A DNA stretch of 64,000 bases from GWE2-51-13 sp041736705 (GCA_041736705.1 JBGSTC010000026.1:1-64000); one strand, 5' to 3'. Counted from the first letter of the stretch, positions 25,760-34,631 are shown. A program made the numbers and translations. The notes: generated by a model not told the origin, from the sequence alone.

Positions 25760-25907
25760 GGGACTCCTTGGGGATAACGTGGGTATTCTTATTTAACCAT
25801 ATTTCCCTCTTTGAAAGATGAAGTTTACATGAAAAGCATTTCACATTTCATCAAATATCACTACTTCTCAATCCTGACCTTGAGTTTTTCTAGAATCGAT
25901 TCACTTT

Positions 25908-26777
25908 CTAGTGTTCAAACTCTACTTTGATATCATAATACTTCAGCAATGCGTCACTAACGATTTCCTTTAGTCTAGATTCGTATGACAAGGCAAAAGG
26001 AATCGACATCCGCTGATCTACAATTGCATCAAGTTGCCTTTTGTATTCGCTATTGGGTAACTGATTTGAATTCAACTCAAGGTCGATTAGACTTTGCTTG
26101 ATATTATCTTCGATTTCTTTAATTGTTTCATCAGTCATTGGATCAATAATATAATCGCTTGAATTGAAATCTTCAATTGGAAACTTGTTATCGCCTTGAC
26201 TAAATCTTGGTGATTTCTTTATTTCGATTGTGTTTTTTATCGGAATTATTCCAAATACACTTGAAGAGAAATTAAATTGATTCTTTTTTTCATATGCATC
26301 AATCACATTAAGAAAAACTAGATATCGTTGTCCGTCTCTCATTGGATAAACCGGTGAACCAAGCGCAATAAAAGCATCTTCACTTTTTGGATTCATCCTG
26401 TAATGCTCAAAAACATAGACTATATCCTGCAATACTACTTTACCTTCTTCTGACTTAATAATTTTATGCACCCTACATTTGGTTTTTACATACTCACCAA
26501 TCATTACTCTTGAAATTGTCTCCACTTCAGCGATGACATTCGATTCGCTTTCAAGTTGATGAAGAGATTCTACTCGGTTAAGAAAAAGAACTTTGTCATC
26601 ATATTTCGCGTACTCGTCGCCTGTAAAATGGACGATGAATTCCGAAAAAATGAGATTTCTTGCCTTTAATAATGACTCCGATACAGAAAAGGGTTCTTTT
26701 TTGACAGAAAGTATTCCAAAAACTAGTGTAAGTAAAATAGTCATAGTAATGATAGAAAGTTTATTTTTCGTGGACAT
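25908..26777 (-). CDS. Hypothetical membrane-anchored protein of ABC island
   Basis: A 289-residue protein with one N-terminal membrane segment (KLSIITMTILLTLVFGILS) and no lipobox, so it is probably anchored with an extracytoplasmic domain. The body contains YIIDPMTDETIKEIEDNI and a region VKTKCRVHKIIKSEEGKVVLQDIVY with a beta-rich look. No recognised family. It overlaps the ATPase stop by 17 bases and is the last gene of a three-gene transporter set. It could be a partner or immunity-type factor of the transporter. The region is much more AT-rich than the flanks. Confidence 0.65.
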   Translation of the reverse strand: MSTKNKLSIITMTILLTLVFGILSVKKEPFSVSESLLKARNLIFSEFIVHFTGDEYAKYDDKVLFLNRVESLHQLESESNVIAEVETISRVMIGEYVKTKCRVHKIIKSEEGKVVLQDIVYVFEHYRMNPKSEDAFIALGSPVYPMRDGQRYLVFLNVIDAYEKKNQFNFSSSVFGIIPIKNTIEIKKSPRFSQGDNKFPIEDFNSSDYIIDPMTDETIKEIEDNIKQSLIDLELNSNQLPNSEYKRQLDAIVDQRMSIPFALSYESRLKEIVSDALLKYYDIKVEFEH

Positions 26778-27408
26778 CTTTTAATCCCTTCTTTTCTACT
26801 GCATAAACTTTGTCGCATAAAGACCGAATGTCATAGACAGAATGTGAAGTAATGATAACGATCTTACCTTTTTCCTTGTGTTCCCTCACAAGATTATGTG
26901 TCATGTCCACTCCATCCGTATCCAACGCAGTTGTGAATTCATCTAGAATGAGAATATCAGGATCCTCCATGATGGCTTGAGCAACCCCAAGTCTTTGTTT
27001 CATTCCAAGAGAGTAGTTAGAAACTGGTTTTTTGTTATTGACGAGTCCTACTCTTTCATTTGACTCGATGATTTTACGATCATCGATTTTTCTTTGAAAT
27101 CCAGCAAGGATTTTCAGGTTTTCAAATCCACTCAATTCTTCGAAGAAACCGGGATTCTCAATGATTACCCCTAGCGATGGTAAAAAATCGATGTCTTTCT
27201 TAAGTTCAAGTTCGTTGTATAGAATCTGTCCTGAACTTGGTCTCATCAACCCGCAGAGAAGTTTTAATAGTACAGTTTTTCCACAGCCGTTTTCACCAAC
27301 GATGCCGTAGATTTTCCCACTTTCGAATTCACAGTTTATGTTTTCTAGTACACTCTGGCGAATAAACTTTTTACTGACATCCTTTAGTATGATTTTGTTT
27401 CCACTCAT
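26761..27408 (-). CDS. ABC transporter ATP-binding protein
   Basis: A 215-residue ATPase. Walker A is GIVGENGCGKTVLLKLL at about 35-51; the signature NYSLGMKQRLGVAQAI at about 131-146; Walker B DPDILILDEFTTALD; and the H-loop IITSHS. It resembles exporters of the drug/bacteriocin class (NatA-, BcrA-like). Its start is immediately after the preceding membrane gene's stop (TAA-ATG). It pairs with two membrane proteins upstream and an anchored protein downstream. AT-rich. Confidence 0.92.
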   Translation of the reverse strand: MSGNKIILKDVSKKFIRQSVLENINCEFESGKIYGIVGENGCGKTVLLKLLCGLMRPSSGQILYNELELKKDIDFLPSLGVIIENPGFFEELSGFENLKILAGFQRKIDDRKIIESNERVGLVNNKKPVSNYSLGMKQRLGVAQAIMEDPDILILDEFTTALDTDGVDMTHNLVREHKEKGKIVIITSHSVYDIRSLCDKVYAVEKKGLKDVHEK

Positions 27409-28089
27409 TTAGTATTCCACCTTTCTGGCGACTCTTACTAGCAGATTAAACAACAACATAACAATTAATAACCCAACGCCAAATACCATCCCGATTCCAT
27501 TTGGCTCAACATTGTAGAGCAGAATGTTGACTAGTCCGATTTTGCCTTGAATGAAGCCGAAGATTATGAATAGATGTGCCAGGACGAATAGAACAATGAG
27601 CCGATCATCACGAACTCGTTGGTAAGATATGCAGATCAACTCGATTTCAATGAATAGGACTAGATTTGATAATAGAAATGGTGGTATTTGCTTCATAAAG
27701 GAAGCAAACCCAATATTGAGAGTGATGGAAAGGATTACATATCGTAGAAACTCTATTGAGGCAAGAATCCAGAGAATCTTTCTAAGTATGAAAAACTGAC
27801 TTTTCTTCATACTCTTGGAACGGGTAAGTGTGTATGTAGAGATTTTGTTCAAATATCTTGTGTAATACTGGAAGCAATAAGAAAATAGAATCATTTCTGG
27901 AGTGATCCAAAATAGAATAAACATGACTTGCATCAAATTCAAAGGAGACGACACAAAGAGTATAGGAAACGAAACCAAGTATGTTTTTATCATTTCATTC
28001 CCCAACGATTGCGAAAAGAGGTAAAGCAATCCATACATGATGGATAGGTTTGCGATCAAGACATAGATCATAATTCTAGATATTCTCAT
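27409..28089 (-). CDS. ABC-island membrane protein 1
   Basis: A 226-residue protein with six hydrophobic segments, opening MRISRIMIYVLIANLSIMYG and ending with LLNLLVRVARKVEY-type basic tail. No conserved family motif that I recognise, but size and position suggest a transmembrane subunit of the ABC exporter. SD GAGGGGGAAG precedes the ATG; the next gene's start follows directly at the stop. It is part of the AT-rich island. Confidence 0.75.
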   Translation of the reverse strand: MRISRIMIYVLIANLSIMYGLLYLFSQSLGNEMIKTYLVSFPILFVSSPLNLMQVMFILFWITPEMILFSYCFQYYTRYLNKISTYTLTRSKSMKKSQFFILRKILWILASIEFLRYVILSITLNIGFASFMKQIPPFLLSNLVLFIEIELICISYQRVRDDRLIVLFVLAHLFIIFGFIQGKIGLVNILLYNVEPNGIGMVFGVGLLIVMLLFNLLVRVARKVEY

Positions 28090-28116
28090 GACTTCCCCCT
28101 CGATGTTTGTGTAATC

Positions 28117-28941
28117 CTATTTCCTTGAAATCATCCATTTCTTAAGTTGAAGAAAAACAGTCAAGAAAAAGATATGCAAAAGCAAAATCAATGGTATTAC
28201 TCTTTCAAGACTAAACCATCCTTCGTCAAGCAACCTGTTTGCAAATGGATTTAGGAACAATTGCGGATATGCGCTACTAAATGGATAGCCAATTAAATTT
28301 ACTAACAACGCGAATAAAACGGACAAGACGAACGGTCCGATATAAGCAACTACTTTGGACTTAATAAAAATGCCTAATATGTAAGCTGTTAATGACAACA
28401 CTCCCCCATAAATACTTATGTAGAAAATATAGAGGAAGTTGTAAAGATGCGGATGATTTACAAATAGGATCGAGTATCCTATAGAATCCTTCATAGGGTT
28501 TGAAAAACGTAAAATATATTTTTGAAAATAGGTAGCATCATGATTTATCATAGACAACATGAATATATACATAAGCCCAAAAAAGAAAAACATAATTAAA
28601 AAGCCAACTAAGAATTCTGTGATCGCTTTCGCACTTAAATATCTTTTTGCTTCAACACGTGTAAAGATTTGGGGGTATATTTTCCGCTCAATGATTCCGA
28701 TATCGCCATCAGGGAAGGTCACTGCCAATGGAATAAGATACAAAAGTAGAAAAATGAACAGATCAGCTTTACTATTTAGTAGTATAAATTCACTCATATA
28801 GTCTGAGTTAGCAGCAATATTAAGAACACGATAGAAAAATAAACTAAGAACTGAAGAAAATACAGTTAAAACAACTGCATAATTAAGCAGCCGTCCTCTC
28901 TTCCAAATAATCTGAAAGTTCATTTTTATGAGTTCAATCAT
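28117..28941 (-). CDS. ABC-island membrane protein 2
   Basis: A protein of about 274 residues with six or more hydrophobic segments, consistent with an ABC-2-type permease. I prefer the ATG at 28941 (MIELIKMNFQIIWKRG), because GGGGGAAG lies just upstream; a start at 28974 would add 11 residues. The first cytoplasmic stretch and the following FYRVLNIAANSDYM loop are typical of exporters. It is the first gene of the four-gene island, and its composition is about 30-35% GC by eye. Confidence 0.75.
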   Translation of the reverse strand: MIELIKMNFQIIWKRGRLLNYAVVLTVFSSVLSLFFYRVLNIAANSDYMSEFILLNSKADLFIFLLLYLIPLAVTFPDGDIGIIERKIYPQIFTRVEAKRYLSAKAITEFLVGFLIMFFFFGLMYIFMLSMINHDATYFQKYILRFSNPMKDSIGYSILFVNHPHLYNFLYIFYISIYGGVLSLTAYILGIFIKSKVVAYIGPFVLSVLFALLVNLIGYPFSSAYPQLFLNPFANRLLDEGWFSLERVIPLILLLHIFFLTVFLQLKKWMISRK

Positions 28942-29029
28942 ATCTTCCCCCAGAAAGCGTATGTCTTTTTTCAATCATAACCGAAATTACAATCGAAATA
29001 AACACTCTATTTGATACAAATAATGCAAA

Positions 29030-29047
29030 AACCGAGTCGCCTCGGTT
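29030..29047 (-). terminator. Terminator after the SpoIIE gene
   Basis: Minus strand AACCGAG-GCGA-CTCGGTT followed by TTTTG; right at the end of the hydrogenase/phosphatase cluster. Confidence 0.75.
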
Positions 29048-30225
29048 CAATACATCTCAACAGTCACTAGTTTTCTTTGCTTCCTTAGCTCTTCCGCAAT
29101 CTCACGGACGAGATTGAGTTTAGCATTGAGCGAGATCAGCAACCCTTTTTCCGCTTTATGCGCCGGATTCTCCGCCAGCCCCAACATGAACCGTACTTTG
29201 ACCGGTCCTTCCAGGAGTTTGCGTGCCAACCGTGTCGCTGCGTCCGGGCTGTCGTCGTTCAATAAGATCTGCAGGGCGTTTTGATTCAACGAGGCATGGC
29301 GAAGGAGATCTCTTGTACGACTCAGGGTCAGTACGCCTTCGGTCACAAGATCGACCCCGTGGATGGATCCGGCCGGAGGCAAGGTCGCCCCGGGGAGGAT
29401 CTCACCGATTTTCAGTTCTAGATTGAGTTCACGTGCGACCATCGACGCGGTCGTTCCGCCGCAGACGATTTTGGCACCCGGACGGGAAAGCCATTCATAC
29501 ACCAGGCGATGATCCTGCGACGGGTCCGAGGGCGGTCCGACAAGTACCGCGCTTTCCTGGTTCCCTTCCACGACGACGAAGGCGACGGTCGCGTCGTCCC
29601 CCGCTTCGAAATGATAGAGGGAGTCGACTTGATCGATCAACCGATCCGCGAGATGGATCGGATTCATAGTTTTCATCAGGATTTCTTCCGTGGCACGCAC
29701 GATTTCCTTGCGTTGCCAGCCGAAATTCAGGATACGGCCTAAACCTGCGTGTTCCACGCCGTCGGAGAAGCAGAGTAAAACATCGCCGGGAAGGACGTCG
29801 AAGCGGGCTTCGAAGATCGTCTTGCCTTCGATGAGGCTGGAAGTTCGCTCGATCGGAAGTTCCCGTCGATTACGGAAGAGGACGCTCTGGGGTTGGTCGA
29901 ATTCGGCCAACTGTGCTTTTCCTTCCGAATCGATCATCAATGCGGCGAACGTCGCATAGGCGATGTGCCGTTCTTCGCATTCAGGCAGGGTCGCCACCAA
30001 GGTCGCGACCGCTTCGCTGAGATCCAAGCCTTGAATCAAGAGTTCGCTGATGATGGTTGCGGAAAGGGTCGCCAGGATGTTCGCCTTGACGCCGCTTCCC
30101 AAGCCATCCGCCAACACCAGCACGAAGTTCTTTTCGTCGACGCGGATTTGGACATCGTCCCCGCAGAGTTCTTCCTTGGTTTTCGTCAACGAACGATAAG
30201 CCGCGTTGACGCGTGTTTCGATCAT
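29047..30225 (-). CDS. SpoIIE/PP2C-type serine phosphatase
   Basis: A 392-residue protein. Residues 1-220 are a PP2C-like SpoIIE phosphatase with the metal-binding Asp pattern: CGDDVQIRV, LADGLGSGVKANI, FSDGVEHAGLG and AGDDATVAF. Residues 225-392 form a second domain (SAVLVGPPSDPSQDHRLVYE, GAKIVCGGTTASMVARE) that I cannot assign. Such phosphatases act on Ser/Thr-phosphorylated regulators. It overlaps the hydrogenase-like gene by 4 bases (ATGA). In the [FeFe] group C scheme these hydrogenases associate with phosphatases of this kind, suggesting that hydrogen or redox state controls phosphatase activity. Confidence 0.85.
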   Translation of the reverse strand: MIETRVNAAYRSLTKTKEELCGDDVQIRVDEKNFVLVLADGLGSGVKANILATLSATIISELLIQGLDLSEAVATLVATLPECEERHIAYATFAALMIDSEGKAQLAEFDQPQSVLFRNRRELPIERTSSLIEGKTIFEARFDVLPGDVLLCFSDGVEHAGLGRILNFGWQRKEIVRATEEILMKTMNPIHLADRLIDQVDSLYHFEAGDDATVAFVVVEGNQESAVLVGPPSDPSQDHRLVYEWLSRPGAKIVCGGTTASMVARELNLELKIGEILPGATLPPAGSIHGVDLVTEGVLTLSRTRDLLRHASLNQNALQILLNDDSPDAATRLARKLLEGPVKVRFMLGLAENPAHKAEKGLLISLNAKLNLVREIAEELRKQRKLVTVEMY

Positions 30226-31886
30226 TGGTCTTCCTCGACGCTTTTCTTCAGACGAGACAAGGCGATCTTGCTTTTCGCCGTGGTCTCTCCGAGTAGTTTC
30301 GCGATTTCCTGGACGGTACGCATTTGTTCATCCAAGACTTGTTGGGTGACAAGCAAGGTATCGGTACGGACTTGTTTCAAGTGTTTTTCACGCGTGGTTT
30401 CCTGGGTAAGATCCATCAGGATGATCAAGGTGCAGCGTTCTTCGGGTAAAGGCACGGTCGCATGCATGAAGGTGCGTCCGTACTGGGGATAGTCGCTTTG
30501 GATGTAATGGACTTGCGTTCGATCCAACACCAGGGGTTTGAGCTGGGGATCGGGAAGCAGGGCTTCCAAGGGGAAGCCGACCACGGGGAAATTGACGCAA
30601 GACAGAAGTTGACGTGCAGCCGGGTTGATCTCGACGATATGGGCTTTGTCATCCACGATGATGATCCCGTTGGGGGTGTGTTGGATGACCGCGTTGGACA
30701 TCGACTGGGCGCGCTCCAAAGCGAATGGAAGGCAGAGATAGGGGTCGGCTTTCTTGTCCAACACGGCTACCGCTTTTTCGCGACAGGTCGGATAGCCGCA
30801 GGCTCCGCAGTTCAGTTCTTTGGATGGATCGGTTTTCCCGAGTTTCTCAAGAACGGACAAGATGTCGGATTCAAGATGGATTTTCTGTATTAAAGGATGG
30901 GCGACGTGGGTCGTCGCGACCAATAATGGATTCATCGGGAGATTATCCAGGACCCGGGTCGTACGCAGTGCCTGGATCGCCGCGATTTCACGGTCTTTAT
31001 AGGGACGTAGGATCGGTCCGTTGATGCACGAACCGACGCAGGCGCTCATTTCGATGAAGGTCGAGGGTAATTCATGGTTCATAAGTCCGTCCAGGACTTC
31101 CTTGACCCGATCGACCCCTTCCACGCACATCAGGTCGATGTTGTCGGAAACGAAGGGTCGCATGGATTTCAGGATCCCCGTGGACGCAGGATAGCTGCGT
31201 GCGATCCGACCGGAGAAAACTTCAGGGTTGTTTGGGGGATAACGGTCGTCGTAGATGCGGACCAATTGGTCGAGTTCGCTCATCGTGACGACCCCGTCGA
31301 TGAATGATCTGAAGTCGGACGCCTCTTTGATTTTGGCGACGCAGGGGGAGATGAAGACGACTTTCGCCGAAGGATGGTTCTGCTTGATCAGTTTCCCGGA
31401 GACCACCATCGGGGATAAAGTCGGTGCTAAGAGATGAGTCAATTGGGGATAACGGGTTTCGATATAGGTCACGACCGCGGGACAGCAGGTCGAAATGAAG
31501 GTTTGGTCGGGATAGTGGGCACCGAGTCGGACATATTCCGAAGAGACATACGCCGCCCCTTGGGCCGTCTCGACAACATCGCTGAATCCGACTTCAAGCA
31601 GGCGTTTCTTCCATGCGGAAAAATCCGCATTCAACACGGGATAACTGGGGGCCAGGCTGGCGATGACTTCCTCGCCGTTGAGGATCCATTGGCGGACTTG
31701 CGCCAGGTCGCTGGTGATTTGTTTGGCATCGTGGGGACAGACGGTATAGCACGCCCCGCACAGGATGCACTCTTCATCGTCGATCTCCGGTTTCCCGTTG
31801 ACGAAGGAAATCGCCTTGGTCACGCAGGCCCGTACGCAATGGTGGCAGGATTTACAGTTCGCTTCGAAAAGCGAAATCGGATTCAT
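30222..31886 (-). CDS. PAS-containing [FeFe]-hydrogenase-like protein, probable sensor
   Basis: A 554-residue cytosolic protein. Two [4Fe-4S] ferredoxin motifs lie at the start (Cys 11, 14, 17, 21 and 40, 43, 46, 50). The H-cluster domain keeps the four ligand Cys in diverged motifs: ISTCCPAVV (Cys134), ISPCVAKIKE (Cys182) and SACVGSCINGP (Cys283, 287). A further four-Cys cluster (LNCGACGYPTC... at 360, 363, 368, 385) precedes a PAS domain at about 395-500 and a helical tail. This architecture and the coupled SpoIIE phosphatase match [FeFe] hydrogenase group C (phosphatase-linked, putative sensory). It overlaps the 2Fe-2S gene before it and the phosphatase after it. H2-sensing is inferred. 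Confidence 0.85.
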   Translation of the reverse strand: MNPISLFEANCKSCHHCVRACVTKAISFVNGKPEIDDEECILCGACYTVCPHDAKQITSDLAQVRQWILNGEEVIASLAPSYPVLNADFSAWKKRLLEVGFSDVVETAQGAAYVSSEYVRLGAHYPDQTFISTCCPAVVTYIETRYPQLTHLLAPTLSPMVVSGKLIKQNHPSAKVVFISPCVAKIKEASDFRSFIDGVVTMSELDQLVRIYDDRYPPNNPEVFSGRIARSYPASTGILKSMRPFVSDNIDLMCVEGVDRVKEVLDGLMNHELPSTFIEMSACVGSCINGPILRPYKDREIAAIQALRTTRVLDNLPMNPLLVATTHVAHPLIQKIHLESDILSVLEKLGKTDPSKELNCGACGYPTCREKAVAVLDKKADPYLCLPFALERAQSMSNAVIQHTPNGIIIVDDKAHIVEINPAARQLLSCVNFPVVGFPLEALLPDPQLKPLVLDRTQVHYIQSDYPQYGRTFMHATVPLPEERCTLIILMDLTQETTREKHLKQVRTDTLLVTQQVLDEQMRTVQEIAKLLGETTAKSKIALSRLKKSVEEDQ

Positions 31887-32128
31887 GACAAGGCCTCGTC
31901 GATGGCGAGGTTGAGTTGTTTCTCGGCGAGGTTGAGATCCAACAGACGGATCATCTTCCCGTCGATCTTCACTCCGATCCCTTGCGTGCAGGCGTTCATA
32001 CAGAACGAACCCTTCAATTCGACCTTCGCGTCCAAGCCGCGTTTCACCAGGATTTCCTTGACCAGGAGTACGACTTTATCCGACCCCTTCACATAGCACG
32101 AACTACCGATACAGATTTCGATCGTCAT
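31883..32128 (-). CDS. Thioredoxin-like [2Fe-2S] protein (NuoE-type)
   Basis: An 81-residue protein with MTIEICIGSSCYVKGSDK and SFCMNACTQG. The four Cys (6, 11, 43, 47) form the C-x4-C...C-x3-C pattern of thioredoxin-like [2Fe-2S] ferredoxins related to NuoE and HndA. It would pass electrons to or from the hydrogenase-like protein, with which it overlaps by ATGA. First gene of the three-gene cluster. Its length is about half of NuoE because the N-terminal helical part is missing. Confidence 0.88.
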   Translation of the reverse strand: MTIEICIGSSCYVKGSDKVVLLVKEILVKRGLDAKVELKGSFCMNACTQGIGVKIDGKMIRLLDLNLAEKQLNLAIDEALS

Positions 32129-32188
32129 GGCGACCCTCCATCCTCATAATGAGATTTTTTTCACAACATAGTTTACCACACCTCACCC

Positions 32189-32213
32189 CATGACGCAACG
32201 CTATTTCGTCATG
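32189..32213. repeat. 7-bp inverted repeat near the hydrogenase/PfkB divergent region
   Basis: CATGACG (32189-32195) and CGTCATG (32207-32213) with an 11-base gap. It lies between the start of the [2Fe-2S] gene and the PfkB gene. It may be an operator or chance. Confidence 0.4.
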
Positions 32214-32286
32214 ACTTCCCCGATTTCAACATCGAGTGTGCAAACCCTTGAGATAAGTATGGTATGATAATGTCCGAGGTGATTGC

Positions 32287-33132
32287 ATGGGATGGTTTAT
32301 CGCGATCGGCACAGCCATGATCGATACGGTACTTCTCTCGCCGACTCCGTTCGAGATCGGAAGATGTACGAAAAGCACGCGTTATCCCGCCGACGGCGGA
32401 GCCGTCCGCAATATCGCCCATAATCTGGCGCTGTTGGGAAACAAGGTTTTCTTTTGGGCGAAATTCGGGAACGACAGCGAAGCGTTGGACTTGATCACGC
32501 GTACGGAGACCTTGGGCATCCAGGTGCACAGTACGATCGTCAACGCCCCGACCCCTCATTTTTATCAACTGATTTCAAATAAACAATCGATGATGGCGTC
32601 CACCATCACCGATGATTTTTATTTCAACCGCAACGACCTCTTCCCTACCTTTCTTTTGGAGGGACAGGAGATCGGCATCACCGACCAGGACGATCCGAAA
32701 TTCCTTACGACCTTGATCCAACGCACCCCGAAGGTGAAATGGATCGCCTTAGGATTCCTTCCGCCGATCGAACTTCAGTCTTCCTTCTTCGCGATCTTCG
32801 CCAATAAACACGAGGTATTGCGTACCTCGGATTCGATCTTCACCTTCTTCAAGAATACGTCGTCGATCCCTCTGACATGCGTCACCATGGATCAGGACGG
32901 ACTACGCTTCGACTATTATGGGAAATCGACCTACATCGATGCCCCGGTATTGGGTTCGGGTAACGACATCGGCATGGGCGACGCCTTGGTGGCCGGCTTC
33001 ATGCATGCGATGGCCAACGGCTTGTCCGTCGAACTCAGTCTCTCCTTCGGTGTCAAATGCGCACGGAAGACTTCGGATGCGACCGCGGCGGTCAATCCGG
33101 ACATCATCGAATTGGAATATCCCCATCCTTAA
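32287..33132 (+). CDS. PfkB-family carbohydrate/nucleoside kinase
   Basis: A 281-residue ribokinase-like kinase. It keeps the N-terminal substrate-binding pattern (IAIGTAMIDTVLLSP; DGGAVRNIAHNLALLG in place of the common GGxxxNxA), and a C-terminal DIGMGDALVAGFMHAMANG, where Asp of GxGD is the catalytic base. The anion hole reads GMGDA, versus GAGDA in most relatives. Relatives phosphorylate sugars or nucleosides; no substrate can be named. SD GAGGTGATTGC precedes the ATG. It is divergent from the hydrogenase cluster and has a shared terminator with darA. Confidence 0.85.
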   Translation: MGWFIAIGTAMIDTVLLSPTPFEIGRCTKSTRYPADGGAVRNIAHNLALLGNKVFFWAKFGNDSEALDLITRTETLGIQVHSTIVNAPTPHFYQLISNKQSMMASTITDDFYFNRNDLFPTFLLEGQEIGITDQDDPKFLTTLIQRTPKVKWIALGFLPPIELQSSFFAIFANKHEVLRTSDSIFTFFKNTSSIPLTCVTMDQDGLRFDYYGKSTYIDAPVLGSGNDIGMGDALVAGFMHAMANGLSVELSLSFGVKCARKTSDATAAVNPDIIELEYPHP

Positions 33133-33134
33133 AG

Positions 33135-33158
33135 AAAAGCGACCTCGAGGTCGCTTTT
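33135..33158. terminator. Bidirectional terminator between PfkB and darA genes
   Basis: Perfect palindrome with arms AAAAGCGACCTC/GAGGTCGCTTTT, giving T-runs on both strands between convergent genes. Confidence 0.88.
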
Positions 33159-33167
33159 GCTTACATA

Positions 33168-33491
33168 TTAGAGTTTATGGAATTGTTCAACATCCAGTAC
33201 GAAGACCGTCGCACCCCCGACTTGGACTTCGATCGGGAAGGATGCATACCGTCCGATGTCATAGGAAGCGGTCGAAGGGACGATTTCGGTGCGGCGTTTG
33301 CTTTCTTCGCCGATCACCTCGATGCAATGTTCGACTTGTTCGTCTTCGGTACCGATGATCAAGGTCGTATTCCCCGCACGCAGGAAACCGCCGGTCGTGG
33401 ACAAACGTGTGACGATGAAATCCGCTTTGTTTAGGGTATTGATGACGCTATGGGCATCGTCGTTGGAAACGATCGCGAGAATGAGTTTCAT
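33168..33491 (-). CDS. darA: Cyclic-di-AMP receptor, PII-like
   Basis: A 107-residue PII-fold protein that binds c-di-AMP (DarA/PstA, formerly YaaQ). The sequence MKLILAIVSNDDAHSVINTL followed by ADFIVTRLSTTGGFLRAGNTTLIIGTED is the family's N-terminal signature; GGFLRAGN binds the nucleotide. Its role in the cell is c-di-AMP signalling in osmotic and wall homeostasis. SD GAGGAGGAC is upstream. It is last in the dtd-folD-DUF951-ychF-darA gene set. Confidence 0.93.
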   Translation of the reverse strand: MKLILAIVSNDDAHSVINTLNKADFIVTRLSTTGGFLRAGNTTLIIGTEDEQVEHCIEVIGEESKRRTEIVPSTASYDIGRYASFPIEVQVGGATVFVLDVEQFHKL

Positions 33492-33530
33492 GATCTGTCC
33501 TCCTCTTCTGATACTCCTATTATATCATAA

Positions 33531-34631
33531 CTAGACGTTGAATCGGAAATGCAGGACATCCCCGTCTTGAACTTGATATTCTTTTCCTTCCAAACGCAGT
33601 TTCCCTGCGTCTTTCACGGCTTGTTCGCTACCGAGGGCGATCAAATCGTCATAGGCGTAGGTTTCCGCCCGTATGAACCCTTTTTGGAAGTCGGTGTGGA
33701 TGACGCCGGCGCACTCGGGGGCTTTCATGCCCTTGATGAAGGTCCAGGCACGGACTTCCTGGACCCCTGCGGTCAGGAAGGTGGAGAGTCCAAGCAAGTG
33801 ATAGGTGGTTTTGATGATGCGGTCCAAACCGCTCTCTTGAATCCCGAGGTCGTTGAGGAATTCTTTCTTTTCATCCGCCTCCAACATCGCAAGTTCCTCT
33901 TCGATCTTCGCGCAGATGGGGATGACTTCGTTGCTTTCGCTCTCGGCGAACTTCTTCACGATCTGGTAGTAGGCGTTGGCTTCCGGATTTCCGATTTCTT
34001 CCTCGGACATGTTTGCGACATAGATGACCGGTTTGGCGGTCAACAGGTTGTATCCCTTGACGACCAAGGCTTCATCGCTCGCCATCTCGACGGAACGGGC
34101 GGATCTCCCCGCCATCAAGGCGTCATAGACACGCTTCAGGACAGTGAATTCCAAGACGGCGTCTTTATCTTTTTGGGCGGCTTTGCGTTCCACTTTATTC
34201 AATCGGTTTTCCACGCTCGCCGCATCCGCCAGGATCAGTTCGAGGTTGATGATTTCGATGTCGCGTAACGGATCGATCGACCCTTCGACGTGGGTGATCT
34301 CATTGTCGTCGAAACAACGGACGACATGGACGATCGCGTCGACTTCGCGGATATGCGAAAGGAATTGGTTGCCCAAGCCTTCGCCTTTACTCGCACCCTT
34401 TACCAAGCCTGCGATGTCGGTGAACTCGAAGGTGGTGTGGATGGTTTTCTTACTGCTGAACATCTCGTGCAAGGTATCGACCCGATGGTCGGGGACTTCG
34501 ACCACCCCGACGTTGGGGTTGATGGTGGCGAAGGGATAATTGGCGGCTTCGACCTGGGATTGGGTGATCGCGTTAAACAAGGTCGATTTACCGACGTTCG
34601 GTAAGCCGACGATTCCGGCGGTTAAGGGCAT
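33531..34631 (-). CDS. ychF: Redox-responsive ATPase YchF/OLA1
   Basis: A 366-residue Obg-like ATPase. The P-loop GLPNVGKSTLFNAITQ is at residues 8-23, then FEFTDIAGLVKGASKGEGLGNQFL, an NxxE-like ATP-specific site, a coiled-coil insertion, and a C-terminal TGS domain (TAGVQEVRAWTFIKGMKAPECAGVIHTDFQKGFI). It binds ribosomes and ATP rather than GTP and takes part in stress response. It lies 21 bases after DUF951 on the same strand. Confidence 0.96.
   Translation of the reverse strand: MPLTAGIVGLPNVGKSTLFNAITQSQVEAANYPFATINPNVGVVEVPDHRVDTLHEMFSSKKTIHTTFEFTDIAGLVKGASKGEGLGNQFLSHIREVDAIVHVVRCFDDNEITHVEGSIDPLRDIEIINLELILADAASVENRLNKVERKAAQKDKDAVLEFTVLKRVYDALMAGRSARSVEMASDEALVVKGYNLLTAKPVIYVANMSEEEIGNPEANAYYQIVKKFAESESNEVIPICAKIEEELAMLEADEKKEFLNDLGIQESGLDRIIKTTYHLLGLSTFLTAGVQEVRAWTFIKGMKAPECAGVIHTDFQKGFIRAETYAYDDLIALGSEQAVKDAGKLRLEGKEYQVQDGDVLHFRFNV

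Noticed and set aside
25760..25907. Gene between the small membrane-protein gene and the AT-rich island
   Set aside because: Only about 150 AT-rich bases and no convincing reading frame; it is the upstream region of one gene and the 3' side of the other.
32189..32213. Short inverted repeat as a terminator
   Set aside because: No T-run follows on either strand and it lies between divergent gene starts, so it is at most an operator.
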